A stretch of 64,000 nt of DNA from NCBI RefSeq assembly GCF_004005995.1, contig NZ_CP034767.1, positions 1,922,001-1,986,000 on the forward strand, written 5' to 3'. Positions 33,755 through 41,663 of the stretch are shown here, piece after piece (the first letter of the stretch is position 1; the number at the start of each line of letters is the position of its first letter). This DNA comes from Devosia sp. 1566. Its GTDB lineage: Bacteria; Pseudomonadota; Alphaproteobacteria; Rhizobiales; Devosiaceae. Under the pieces are notes generated by a model. The model saw nothing but the letters and a program-made list of their open reading frames with translations, was not told the DNA's origin and searched no databases. The translations under genes were made by a program, and so were the position numbers.

Positions 33755-34526
33755 CGCGACCCCTCCCATTCTTTCGCTGCGCAATGTCGGCAAGACCTTT
33801 GACGTGCAGGGCCGTCGCATCGAGGCGCTGCGGGACGCCAATCTGGACGTGATGCGCGGCGAGTTCGTCTGCCTCATCGGGGCCTCGGGCTGCGGCAAGT
33901 CGACCCTGCTGCGCATCGTGGCCGGCTTTGAGAGCGCCACCAGCGGCGAGGCGCTGATGTGGGGCAGGCCGATCAAGGGGCCGGACCCCACGCGCGGCAT
34001 GGTGTTCCAGGATTATGGGCTGTTTCCCTGGCTCACGGTGCGGGACAATATCGGCTTCGGTCCCGCCTCGCGCGGCCGGCCCAGAAAGGAAATCAAGGAG
34101 ACTGTCGATCATTTCATCGATCTGGTCGGGCTCGCCCGCTTTGCCGATGTCTATCCGCACCAGTTGTCGGGTGGCATGAAGCAGCGCGTGGCCATCGCCC
34201 GCGTGCTGGCCAATCAGGCCGAAATGGTGCTGATGGACGAGCCCTTCGGGGCGCTGGACGCCATGACGCGTGAACGGCTGCAGGACGAACTGCTTGAGCT
34301 GTGGGAGCGCACCAAGCTGACGGTGCTGTTCGTGACCCACTCCATCGAGGAGGCCATCGTGCTGTCCAACCGGGTCATCGTTATGAGCGCCGGGCCAGGC
34401 CGCATCGACAGCGACATCGCCATAGACCTGCAACGCCCCCGCGACGTTGCCGGAGCCGAGTTCAACGCCTTGCGCCGCTCGCTGGCGGGCAACCTGCATA
34501 GCCACCACGCCAAGGTTGCGGCGTGA
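33747..34526 (+). CDS. ABC transporter ATPase (SsuB/TauB family)
   Basis: 259 residues. Walker A GASGCGKST (45-53), Q-loop MVFQDYGLFPWLTV (the W is typical of nitrate/sulfonate/taurine-type ATPases), signature LSGGMKQR, Walker B MVLMDEPFGALD, His in FVTHSIEEA. Energises the importer encoded by the two genes upstream. Confidence 0.93.
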   Translation: MSSATPPILSLRNVGKTFDVQGRRIEALRDANLDVMRGEFVCLIGASGCGKSTLLRIVAGFESATSGEALMWGRPIKGPDPTRGMVFQDYGLFPWLTVRDNIGFGPASRGRPRKEIKETVDHFIDLVGLARFADVYPHQLSGGMKQRVAIARVLANQAEMVLMDEPFGALDAMTRERLQDELLELWERTKLTVLFVTHSIEEAIVLSNRVIVMSAGPGRIDSDIAIDLQRPRDVAGAEFNALRRSLAGNLHSHHAKVAA

Positions 34527-35386
34527 CCTCGAGCAGAACGGCATTGCAGGCGGCGCCACCGCTATGGCGGGACATGGACAGAGCCGAACTGGACCGCGCC
34601 TATGACAATACCGGCGCGGTCAGCACCAGTGCGGCGATGCTGGCGGACTGGACCCGGCGGAGTGTAGCGCTTCAGGCCCGGCTGCCCGAGCTGATTGGCC
34701 TGCCCTACGGTCCGCGCCAGCGCAATAGAATGGACGTCTTCCGCTCCGGCGCTGCCCATGCGCCGCTGCTGGTCTTCATCCATGGCGGCTATTGGCAGCG
34801 CAATTCCAAGGATGTGTTTTCCTGTATGGCCGAAGGCGTATTGGCGGCGGGCATCGATGTGGCGGTGCCCGGCTATACGCTGGCGCCGGCCGCGGGCCTC
34901 GGCCAGATCATGGACGAAATTGCCGCGGCGCTTGCCTGGCTGCGCCAGGAAGGCCCGGCCCGGGGCCTTGCGACCGGACGGTTGATCGTCTCGGGATGGT
35001 CGGCCGGCGGGCAACTGGCAGCGAGCGCCATGGCGCTGCCGCAGGTCGATGCGGGACTGGCCATTTCGGGCATATTCGATCTGGAGCCGATCCGGCTGGG
35101 CACGCTCAATGACAAACTGGGCCTGACCCCTGCCGAGGTGCAGCAGCTGAGCCCCGTCCACACCATCCCGTCGCGGGCAGGGCGGCTGGTGATGGCCTAT
35201 GGCACGGCTGAATTGCCCGAGCTGCAGCGCCAATCGGTTGATTACGCGCAGGCCTGGCATTCGGCGGGCCATAACGGCACTCTGCTGCCCGTGGCAGGGG
35301 ACGACCACTTCTCCATACTGGAGCAACTGGCGCAACCTGGTGGCGCCCTTGCCAAACAGGTGGTCAAGTTGGTTAGACGGGCCTGA
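34523..35386 (+). CDS. alpha/beta hydrolase (kynurenine formamidase / esterase-like)
   Basis: 287 residues from GTG 34523, whose GTGA overlaps the stop of the ATPase gene. Oxyanion motif HGGYW (87-91), nucleophile elbow GWSAGG with Ser160, and a late GDDHFS supplying the acid/His pair. This HGGYW + GxSxGG combination is that of arylformamidase-like hydrolases, which open N-formyl or amide bonds. Placement among importers and amidases suggests one hydrolytic step on the imported nitrogen compound. Confidence 0.85.
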   Translation: MTSSRTALQAAPPLWRDMDRAELDRAYDNTGAVSTSAAMLADWTRRSVALQARLPELIGLPYGPRQRNRMDVFRSGAAHAPLLVFIHGGYWQRNSKDVFSCMAEGVLAAGIDVAVPGYTLAPAAGLGQIMDEIAAALAWLRQEGPARGLATGRLIVSGWSAGGQLAASAMALPQVDAGLAISGIFDLEPIRLGTLNDKLGLTPAEVQQLSPVHTIPSRAGRLVMAYGTAELPELQRQSVDYAQAWHSAGHNGTLLPVAGDDHFSILEQLAQPGGALAKQVVKLVRRA

Positions 35387-35421
35387 TAGGGCGCGGACTG
35401 CATGAAACGAAGGACGGAACT

Positions 35422-36411
35422 TTGACTAATGCCAGTTTGCCGCGCGTCCATGTGATCGTCCTGGGCGGCACCATCACCATGATGCCCGAGCCACAGGGCG
35501 GGATCGTGCCGGCGCTGGACGGGGCCATGCTGATCGCCGCGGTGCCGCGGCTGGCCGATATTGCCGCGATCACCGTGGAGACGCCGTTTCTGGTGCCGGG
35601 CGCGTCGCTGAGCTTTGCCCAGCTGCGGCAGGTGTCGCAGCTCATTGCTGGGGCCATTGCCTCGGGCGCGCAGGGCGTGGTGGTGGTCCAGGGCACCGAC
35701 ACGATCGATGAAACCGCCTTTTTGCTGGGTCTGGCACATTCCGCAGACGCGCCGCTAGTAATCACGGGGGCCATGCGCGGCGCCTCTGCGCCGGGTGCTG
35801 ACGGCCCGGCAAACCTGCTCGCCGCCATCAGCGTTGCCGCCGCCGAGACGGCCCGGAGACTGGGCGCCCTGGTGGTGCTCAACGACGAAATCCACGCCGC
35901 CGCGCTGGTTGAAAAATCGCACAAGGGCCTGCCATCGGCCTTTACCAGCCCCTCGGCTGGACCGCTCGGCGCGGTGATCGAAGAGCACGTGCGCATCCTG
36001 CTCCGACCGCAGCGCCCTGATGCGCTCGGCGTGATGCCGGAATTGGCGCGGGTCGCGATGCTCAAGCCGGGCCTGGGCGATGAGGGCGATCTCATCGAGG
36101 CGATCGCCGCGCTTGGCTATGGCGGCCTCGTTGTCGAGGGCATGGGCGCTGGGCATGTGCCGGCGGCGCTGCTGCCAGGCTTGGCAGTGCTACCAGCGAC
36201 CCTGCCCATCGTACTGGCGTCGCGCGTGCCGGCCGGTCCGGTTTTCGAGAACACCTATGGCTTTGCCGGTTCCGAGCGCGACCTGATCGCCCGGGGGCTC
36301 ATTCCCGCCGGCCTGCTCAGTGCCCCCAAGGCGCGACTGTTGTTGGCTTTCCTTGTGGCGCAGGGGCGCGACCGCGCCGCCGTCGCCCAAATTTTCCGCC
36401 ACTATGCCTGA
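35422..36411 (+). CDS. asparaginase/glutaminase-family amidohydrolase
   Basis: 329 residues from TTG 35422, after GAAGGACGGAAC. Motifs: GGTITM (15-20) with the nucleophilic Thr17, VVVQGTDTIDETAF with the second Thr-Asp pair (92-94), and TGAMRG with later PVVxAS-like PIVLASR. No signal peptide, so cytoplasmic. Sequence is less canonical than housekeeping L-asparaginase (LNDEIHAAALVEKSH in place of the usual N-D-x-I-x-x-A-R-x-x-x-K), suggesting a different amide substrate such as a ureide or carbamoyl amide. Confidence 0.85.
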   Translation: MTNASLPRVHVIVLGGTITMMPEPQGGIVPALDGAMLIAAVPRLADIAAITVETPFLVPGASLSFAQLRQVSQLIAGAIASGAQGVVVVQGTDTIDETAFLLGLAHSADAPLVITGAMRGASAPGADGPANLLAAISVAAAETARRLGALVVLNDEIHAAALVEKSHKGLPSAFTSPSAGPLGAVIEEHVRILLRPQRPDALGVMPELARVAMLKPGLGDEGDLIEAIAALGYGGLVVEGMGAGHVPAALLPGLAVLPATLPIVLASRVPAGPVFENTYGFAGSERDLIARGLIPAGLLSAPKARLLLAFLVAQGRDRAAVAQIFRHYA

Positions 36412-36421
36412 GACCAAAGCC

Positions 36422-37330
36422 ATGACCGAACCTGTCATCGACCCCGCCATCATCCGTGGCCGCCTCGACTATTCCCCCATCGTAGACCGGCCCAAGTTGC
36501 GCCTGCCCAGGGGGGAGCGCATCGCCGTCTGGACCATTGTCAATGTCGAGAACTGGTCGCCCGCCGGCCCCATGCCGCGGGCGGTGCTGCCGCCACCCAT
36601 GGGACAGCCGCTGCTGCCCGATGTGCCGAACTGGGCCTGGCATGAATATGGCATGCGGGTGGGCTTCTGGCGGCTTCTTGAGGTGCTGGGCAGGCGCAAT
36701 CTGCGCGCCAGCTTTGCCGTCAACGGTTCGGCCTGCACTGTCTACGAAGCAGCCTGCCGCGCCGCGCATGCAGCGGGCTGGGATTTCATCGGCCACGGCT
36801 TCGTGCAGCGGCCGATGCACCGCGTCGAAGACCAGGCCAAGGCCATCAGCGACACCATTGCGGCGATCACGGCCTTGACCGGCGCGCCGCCGCGCGGTTG
36901 GGAAAGTCCGGGGCTGACCGAAACCCTCGACACGCTCGATCTGCTGGCGGACGCGGGCATCGAATATGTCTGTGACTGGTGCCTCGATGATCAGCCCGTG
37001 ACGCTCAAGACCACATCGGGCCCAATTACCTCGGTGCCCTACACAGTCGAGATCAACGATGTGGTTATGTCCGCGGTGCAGGGGCACCGCTCCGACGAGA
37101 TCTACAAACGCGGCGTCGACCAGTTCGACCGGCTCTATCTCGAGGGAAGCGAGAATCCAAGGGTGATGGCCATTTCCATCCACCCCTATCTGACCGGGGC
37201 GCCGCACCGCATCAAATATCTCGAGATGCTCTACGACTATATTCTGGGCCACGAGGGGGTGGCGATGCTGACGGGCTCAGAAATTCTCGACTGGTTCAAG
37301 ACCCAAAATACAAGCGACCAATTACCTTAG
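36422..37330 (+). CDS. polysaccharide deacetylase-fold enzyme (PuuE allantoinase-like)
   Basis: 302 residues from ATG 36422; an ATG at 36404 overlapping the previous stop is an alternative. NodB-homology domain: IAVWTIVNVENWSP as the first strand, LRASFAVNGSACTVYEAA, then the metal-binding G-H-G-F-V-Q-R-P-M-H with His125 and His133, and PRGWESPGLTETLDTLDLLA. These features match the subgroup that includes the metal-light allantoinase PuuE rather than chitin deacetylases: no secretion signal, W-rich N-terminus. It could perform a ring-opening step feeding the amidase and allophanate hydrolase. Confidence 0.85.
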   Translation: MTEPVIDPAIIRGRLDYSPIVDRPKLRLPRGERIAVWTIVNVENWSPAGPMPRAVLPPPMGQPLLPDVPNWAWHEYGMRVGFWRLLEVLGRRNLRASFAVNGSACTVYEAACRAAHAAGWDFIGHGFVQRPMHRVEDQAKAISDTIAAITALTGAPPRGWESPGLTETLDTLDLLADAGIEYVCDWCLDDQPVTLKTTSGPITSVPYTVEINDVVMSAVQGHRSDEIYKRGVDQFDRLYLEGSENPRVMAISIHPYLTGAPHRIKYLEMLYDYILGHEGVAMLTGSEILDWFKTQNTSDQLP

Positions 37331-37777
37331 GGTTCACAGGCAGGTACCTCGCGCACTTAGCGCTATCGCCCGCAGTTCGACGCCGGAGTAACTGACGTGA
37401 CTGTCAGATATTCCCTCAGTTGAGACGAAAGCAGCCATTCCGCTTCCGGCCCCCATTCGAGCCGCTAGTTGCCGCGCCTACGGAATGGCTGCTTTCGACA
37501 ATCCAGTCACAATAGCCGACGGTCAGCATACGGCCCCTACCCTGCCCTTCGATATAGCCACCTGTAGTCAGTTTCGGAGCCATCACAGCGACCTTGGATC
37601 GTTGGTTCTGGATGGCCCCTCCAGACCAAGCGGCAGCGGGCACTGCGATCTGGGCGTGAATGGCAAAATCATCATCCTCGCCCTAGACAAGCGGCTTCAA
37701 CACAGCCGCGCCGTCCTCACCAGTTGGATGATCTTGGGAAAAGCCTCTGTGACGACCGGCCAACCGTTCGACGCCGA
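37331..37777. other. 447-base interval with a long inverted repeat
   Basis: No supported gene. It holds the perfect inverted repeat at 37426-37497 and, to its right, minus-strand frames that may be the decayed partner of the antitoxin remnant but cannot be identified. Confidence 0.35.
37426..37497. repeat. perfect 17-base inverted repeat around a 38-base loop
   Basis: CGAAAGCAGCCATTCCG at 37426-37442 and its exact complement CGGAATGGCTGCTTTCG at 37481-37497. The arms have no T-run. It lies 96 bases after the deacetylase gene and could be a miniature mobile or REP-type element, or an operon-end structure. Confidence 0.75.
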
Positions 37778-38112
37778 TCACAACCCCGCGTGGACGGCCT
37801 GGAGATAGCACCGAGCCCGCAACATTTGGAGGATGCCGCCTTTGAGAATGGAGGCGATTGGGCTCATCCCGGCACGGTGCCTTTGTTGTGCAATCCGGGC
37901 CAGCGATCCGCCATGTCATGGGCGATCAACAGATGAAGCCCCTTGTAGATGCCGAGCATTGCGGAGACCCGGGTGACTTGATCCTGCCTGAGGGCTTGCA
38001 CTTACCCTCCTGCTTCATGCGCTCCCAGGTGCCCCTTTGACACGTCGAGAAGCGCCGCGGCCTGCAGAGCCGTAGGCCCCCATTGTGTCAATCAGCCGCT
38101 TGAAGGCTTTCA
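37778..38112 (-). pseudogene. Xre/MbcA/ParS-type antitoxin gene, frameshifted
   Basis: Pieces in different frames read in order as one protein. First KAFKRLIDTMG, then ALQAAALLDVSKGHLGAHEA (a helix-turn-helix), then DQVTRVSAMLGIYKGLHLLI and AHDMADRWPGLHNKG, and finally SPIASILKGGILQMLRARCYLQAV to the stop at 37778. The RVSALLGIYKALHLLF...ADRWPxxPN...IxAMIEGGIPxMLxVRxYLDAxRGG pattern is the C-terminal half of the Xre/MbcA/ParS (DUF2384) antitoxins that pair with RES-domain toxins. At least three indels break it. No intact RES toxin gene is seen next to it. Confidence 0.7.
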
Positions 38113-38167
38113 AGCAACCCTCGGCAGCCTCGCGCGATTAAACTCGCTCGAAATTTCTGCCGGTCCA

Positions 38168-38740
38168 TTGCCGCAGGTATTGGAAAAGATCGATCTCGAG
38201 CGTTGCACGCCTCGCTCAGTGGCGACCTCTCCACCAAACAACCTCAGGCGCTTCGCAGATATCATTACGGGAATGCTGGCTTCTGATAAGGTGCCCATGC
38301 TCGTGGAACACCCGGCGCTTAGTAGGCAGCTCAGAGTGTCAATAAGGCACATTAATCTTGTTACTTTCTTTTTTCCGAGCGATGCTTCTGCACTAGTATT
38401 TTCAGTGAGTGAAGCGATGCCGAAGGACAAACAACTGCCAATCTCCAGATTCGCGCGTCCGAACAAGGCGGTTTGGCTTGATGGCTGCCTGCCGGGCGTC
38501 ATCCTCAAAGTGGATGGCGAGTTTTGCTTGGTAAGGTCAAAGACAATGAACGAAGAGGGTTTGGAGTCGTGGGGCGAGCCATTTTGGGTGGAAGCCTACA
38601 CCGGCCCCCTCTTGGGCACTCCACCCCGAGGTGAAGCCGAGACATGGCTGTCCGAAGTCGCTGCCCTCGCGCCAGCGCCTCATCCACCACGGCCGGCCAG
38701 CAAAAGAGCTAAAGAAGCGCAGGCCGACATGTTCTGGTAG
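38168..38740 (+). CDS. hypothetical protein, up to 190 residues
   Basis: The frame opens at TTG 38168; the first ATG is at 38273 and would give 155 residues. It reads IITGMLASDKVPMLVEHPAL, INLVTFFFPSDASALVFSVS and ARPNKAVWLDGCLPGVILKV, ending with WGEPFWVEAYTGPLLGTPPR and a lysine-rich tail. No signal peptide and no recognised family. AT content is a little above its surroundings, consistent with transfer. Confidence 0.55.
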   Translation: MPQVLEKIDLERCTPRSVATSPPNNLRRFADIITGMLASDKVPMLVEHPALSRQLRVSIRHINLVTFFFPSDASALVFSVSEAMPKDKQLPISRFARPNKAVWLDGCLPGVILKVDGEFCLVRSKTMNEEGLESWGEPFWVEAYTGPLLGTPPRGEAETWLSEVAALAPAPHPPRPASKRAKEAQADMFW

Positions 38741-39241
38741 TCTTTCTTGAGCGCCACGGTATGACGAGAGGTGCTCTTGATTGACATTCCGAGGCCGCGG
38801 ACTGATCCCGATACATGCTGCATCGAGTGGACCACGAACCTGCAGAAGGAAAGAGGAAACCACGGCTACTCTGCCTCCCGGCGCCGCGGCGTCAGCCTTG
38901 CCGCCCTTTGTGCCTCGCGCGCCATCATCACGCCCCCGGGGTAGAGGACATCGGTGCGCGCAGGGCTGGAGGTGGAGATTCCGCAAGAGGACGCCTTTAA
39001 CGATGGGCTCGTACTCGACGCTCTGCGTGACAGCTTTATCAAGCGCACCGCATGCTGATCGCGACTACGGCCCTTCTGCTCACTTCTTTGCCCGCCTGCG
39101 CTCAGCCGAAGCCCGTGCGTCAGCAGCCGGCATCCTACAACGAACAGCTGAGGCAACTTTCGACAACCCCTTTGCCACATCGTCCCAGGAGAACTCATCC
39201 ACGAGAGAATACAGCAGCATACACTAGCCAAGGAGGAGACG
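38741..39241. other. 501-base interval with short open frames only
   Basis: Two weak frames follow each other: 38954-39058 (GTG start behind AGAGGA, 34 residues ending LVLDALRDSFIKRTAC) and one from 39052 with a lipoprotein-like start (TTALLLTSLPACAQP) that runs into the next gene. They overlap as ATGCTGA. They could be a broken gene pair, but neither is well supported. Confidence 0.3.
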
Positions 39242-39820
39242 ATGTTTATACGGACTGTGGAGCCGGACGAGGCCGAGGGCGAAGTGGCATCGATCTATGC
39301 GAACGAAGTCGCGTCAACTGGACGCGTTATGCAGGCAACCCAATGTTGGTCGGCCAGACCTGACATTCTGCCGCCGGTTGAGCATTTGCTGCACCAGATC
39401 CGGGACGGGTTCTCTCTGGGGCTGATCAACTTCCGCCTTATCACCTTGATAACGGCCAAGCACGTGCCTTCGAGCTATTGCTCTCACGTCTATTTCAAAG
39501 CGCTCTCGGCGATGATCGGGCGCGAGCAGACGCTGGCGGTGCATCGCGACTACCGAAACGCCGGGCTGACAGAACAAGAAGTAGCCATGTTGGCCTATGC
39601 CGAGCAGATCACGATCAATGCTTCGCACATAACCCAAAGCAATATTGACGCGCTGCGCGCCGTCGGTCTGAGCGACCTCAACATCGCCGACATCGCCCTG
39701 GCCGCCTCGTTCCGGAACTTCGTAAGCCGCTACTTCGACGCTGTTGGGGCCAAAGCCGAGCCAGAGTTTCTGGACGGGGACTCCAACGTTCGCAACGAGT
39801 TGTCGGTCGGCGGTCGCTGA
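39242..39820 (+). CDS. AhpD-like (carboxymuconolactone decarboxylase family) protein
   Basis: 192 residues from ATG 39242, behind CCAAGGAGGAGACG. The opening FIRTVEPDEAEGEVASIYAN and the helical core LITLITAKHVPSSYCSHVYF...TEQEVAMLAYAEQIT resemble the uncharacterised peroxidase-related branch. AhpD enzymes use CxxC...H; here only one cysteine (YCSHV) is found at the active-site position, so classic disulfide chemistry is unlikely. Cytoplasmic; role in oxidative stress is an inference. Confidence 0.8.
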   Translation: MFIRTVEPDEAEGEVASIYANEVASTGRVMQATQCWSARPDILPPVEHLLHQIRDGFSLGLINFRLITLITAKHVPSSYCSHVYFKALSAMIGREQTLAVHRDYRNAGLTEQEVAMLAYAEQITINASHITQSNIDALRAVGLSDLNIADIALAASFRNFVSRYFDAVGAKAEPEFLDGDSNVRNELSVGGR

Positions 39821-39981
39821 CGGAGACGCCTAACCGCCCCGTTGCCGCCGTTCAGCAAGTCCGATCAAGCTCCTGAAAGCGGCTGTTCTGGTTCGGCGCC
39901 CGGGAACGGCTTCTTGCTGGGAAAGCGGACTGGCTGCTGGCGGTGCGCAGTCGCGGAAACCGGACACCGCTTTTCTCGCCA

Positions 39982-40169
39982 TTATCTCAGCGGTTCGGCC
40001 ACCTTTGTCGCAAGCAGTTCAATACCCTTTGTGACCATGCCAAAGGGCTGGCCCCCAATTTCGATCTGGCCGACATAGCGTGAAGCGCCGGTGACTTCAG
40101 CGAGCGCCGAAAACTTGTCGAGCACCTTTTGAATCGAGCCACCAACGTGAGTGCCTTCGGGCGTGAGTA
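39982..40169 (-). pseudogene. 3' fragment of an unrecognised gene
   Basis: A minus-strand frame, closed upstream by TAG next to an IS-like end, reads GTHVGGSIQKVLDKFSALAE, VTGASRYVGQIEIGGQPFGM and VTKGIELLATKVAEPLR then stop. Coding character is strong but no start exists, so only the last 62 residues of a gene survive. The family is not recognised. Confidence 0.5.
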
Positions 40170-40204
40170 TCTAGGATAGGTGGGGTGGTATCTGCCCCCT
40201 CAAC

Positions 40205-40329
40205 ATCGGATCCTAGGGCAGAACTTTGTGCGACTCCGGACCAGAACTTTGTGCGACAGATTTCTGCGGTGCAGAAAGCGATCAACATTCAAAGGGATGC
40301 CAGGACCCTAGGGCAGAACTTTGCGACAT
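40205..40329 (-). mobile_element. IS21-like terminal-repeat remnant
   Basis: Three direct copies of a 20-25-base motif, CCTAGGGCAGAACTTTGTGCGACT (40212-40235, written here in parts as CCTAGGGCAG + AACTTTGTGCGAC), CCAGAACTTTGTGCGACAG (40241-40259) and CCTAGGGCAGAACTTTGCGAC (40307-40327). Read on the minus strand the outermost begins TGTCGCAAAGTTCTG, with TG first as in IS21-family ends, which carry multiple terminal repeats. No transposase is present. A TTCTGC-GGT-GCAGAA palindrome lies between the copies. Family assignment is by repeat layout only. Confidence 0.5.
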
Positions 40330-40410
40330 TCACCAATTGGCCCGACCTCCTCCGGTCGGGCCAATCTCGTAAGGAGAACAAAACGAGACTCATTTCCTAA
40401 GAATCAAAAA

Positions 40411-40432
40411 GGCCGAGGCGGCAACCTCGACC
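40411..40432 (-). terminator. intrinsic terminator on the minus strand
   Basis: Minus-strand RNA would form GGUCGAGG-UUGCCG-CCUCGGCC (8 pairs with one G-U) followed by UUUUU. It would end transcripts coming leftward from the 40.5 kb region, where only a weak 52-codon frame (40397-40555) is visible. Confidence 0.6.
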
Positions 40433-40568
40433 TTTGATCCGCGCAACCACCTGTGCGGCTCGCGTGGAGGCAATCTGAGTTGGAATCCAAACTGCAGGTT
40501 CACCCTGCACGGTTAGCTCGGATCTGTCGATAGAGCCGGACAACATTTGGCACATAAGGATTGTCCTC

Positions 40569-40778
40569 ATGCCTAAACGTGTAACCGTAACCAGTGAGAC
40601 CCCTTCTGGTCGCAACCAACGCTTCCATGATCCACAACGCCGCGTGGAGATGACTCGCCCCCAGTTCGTGCGCGAGATCAAACAGGGGCACTATCCAGAT
40701 TATCACGTGCGAAGAGTGAATGGGACATCGACACCAGCGTCGAACCCTGATCGCAGTTCCAAGAACAACTTGGGGTAG
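40569..40778 (+). CDS. DUF3892 family small protein
   Basis: 69 residues from ATG 40569. It reads MPKRVTVTSETPSGRNQRFH, then MTRPQFVREIKQGHYPDYHV and NGTSTPASNPDRS-KNNLG, a strong match to the widely scattered DUF3892 pattern (RVTVTSESxTGRNxxFHDN...M(S/T)RxxFVxxIxxGxYxxYHVRxIxGxxTPxSNPDxxxxNNLG). Function unknown. Followed by a hairpin terminator. Such genes travel between distant bacteria. Confidence 0.85.
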   Translation: MPKRVTVTSETPSGRNQRFHDPQRRVEMTRPQFVREIKQGHYPDYHVRRVNGTSTPASNPDRSSKNNLG

Positions 40779-40784
40779 AAGGAG

Positions 40785-40804
40785 CGGGAGGGGTAACCCT
40801 CCCG
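40785..40804 (+). terminator. hairpin after the DUF3892 gene
   Basis: CGGGAGGG-GTAA-CCCTCCCG, perfect 8-base arms with a tetraloop, 6 bases after the stop codon. Only a weak T-rich tail (TATCCTTG). Confidence 0.65.
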
Positions 40805-40863
40805 TATCCTTGCGTTGGAAAACACGTTTAATATCCGTTTCTAATAAGCGCTATTCTCTCCCA

Positions 40864-41002
40864 GCCCTCATGGTGAGGTGCGAAGCGCAGCGCAGCCTCG
40901 AACCACGAGGGCGCGGCCCCGATGCCGTCCACAGCACCCACCGCGATTCCAGCAAGCCGCCCTGTCCCTCGAGGCCGCTACGCGGCACCTCAGGATGAGG
41001 GC
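40864..41002. repeat. interspersed palindromic element, copy 1
   Basis: Left part GCCCTCATGGTGAGGTGC...CCTCGAACCACGAGGG and right part CCCTCGAGGCCGC...GCACCTCAGGATGAGGGC are inverted relative to each other (GCCCTCAT-n2-TGAGGTGC arms), about 139 bases in all. Elements of this look are scattered in intergenic regions of many Hyphomicrobiales, from memory. Confidence 0.8.
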
Positions 41003-41068
41003 TGCCGCAAGGGCGGGGAAAACCGACGCCCCCAGAACCGATCTCCCACCCAGCATTACCGCCCCCTA

Positions 41069-41207
41069 GCCCTCATGGTGAGGCGCGAAGCGCAGCGCAG
41101 CCTCGAACCACGAGGGCGCAGCCCCCATGCCGTCCATAGCACCACCGCGATTTCAGCAAGCCGCCCCCGTCCTTCGAGGCCGCTGCGCGGCACCTCAGGA
41201 TGAGGGC
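41069..41207. repeat. interspersed palindromic element, copy 2
   Basis: Same structure and length as copy 1, 66 bases further right, same orientation. It ends 82 bases before the GIY-YIG gene. Confidence 0.8.
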
Positions 41208-41289
41208 TCCCAACACGCCTTGGTAATGGCCGCGCAAGCCCCTTGCACCCACCCCGTTTCCGCCCCAGCATCAGGCTCCGGAGGGCATC

Positions 41290-41577
41290 ATGGAAGTCAC
41301 CGTTTACCTGCTGCGCTGCTCGGATGGCTCCTTTTACACCCGCCTCACCAAAAAGCCGGTCGAACAGCGGGTTTGGGAACACAATGAGGGGCTCACTGAA
41401 GGCTACACCAAAAGCCGCCGCCCCGTGGAACTGGTGTTCACCGAAACCTATGAGCGGATCGTCGATGCCATCGAGCGCGAGCGGCAGATCAAGGGCTGGA
41501 GCCGGCGCAAGAAGGAAGCGCTGATCAGGTATGATTATGAGGCACTGCCTGCTCTGGCCAGCCGCAAGGAGCGGTGA
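41290..41577 (+). CDS. GIY-YIG domain protein, UvrC-type single-domain, degenerate motif
   Basis: 95 residues from ATG 41290, after CCGGAGGGCATC. It reads VTVYLLRCSDGSFYTRLTKK, then EQRVWEHNEGLTEGYTKSRR and ERERQIKGWSRRKKEALI. This is the common small GIY-YIG family (VYxLRCxDGSxYxGxTxxLExRxxxHN...AxxxExxIKxWxRxKKxxLI). The second motif, normally Y-h-G, is YTR here: the glycine is replaced by Arg15-region residues, while the Arg of EQRV and the Glu of ERERQIK remain. Activity may be altered. The gene is flanked on both sides by the palindromic elements. Confidence 0.88.
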   Translation: MEVTVYLLRCSDGSFYTRLTKKPVEQRVWEHNEGLTEGYTKSRRPVELVFTETYERIVDAIERERQIKGWSRRKKEALIRYDYEALPALASRKER

Positions 41578-41590
41578 TTGCGGTCCTCGC

Positions 41591-41628
41591 CCTTCGAGGC
41601 TGCTGCGCGGCACCTCAGGATGAGGGCT
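41591..41628. repeat. half palindromic element (right-hand type)
   Basis: CCTTCGAGGCTGCTGCGCGG + CACCTCAGGATGAGGGC matches the right part of copies 1 and 2, starting 14 bases after the GIY-YIG stop codon. Confidence 0.75.
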
Positions 41629-41663
41629 CATCGAGATCCCGCAACCGACCAGATCCATCCGGA

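Noticed and set aside
39052..39363. Lipoprotein-like frame (LLLTSLPACAQ)
   Set aside because: It runs 120 bases into the AhpD-like gene, which has a strong ribosome site; Rz1-like lysis protein was considered but no holin, endolysin or Rz is nearby.
40397..40555. 52-codon minus-strand frame with an ATG and GAGGA site
   Set aside because: The intrinsic terminator at 40411-40432 lies inside its 3' end, and no family is recognised.
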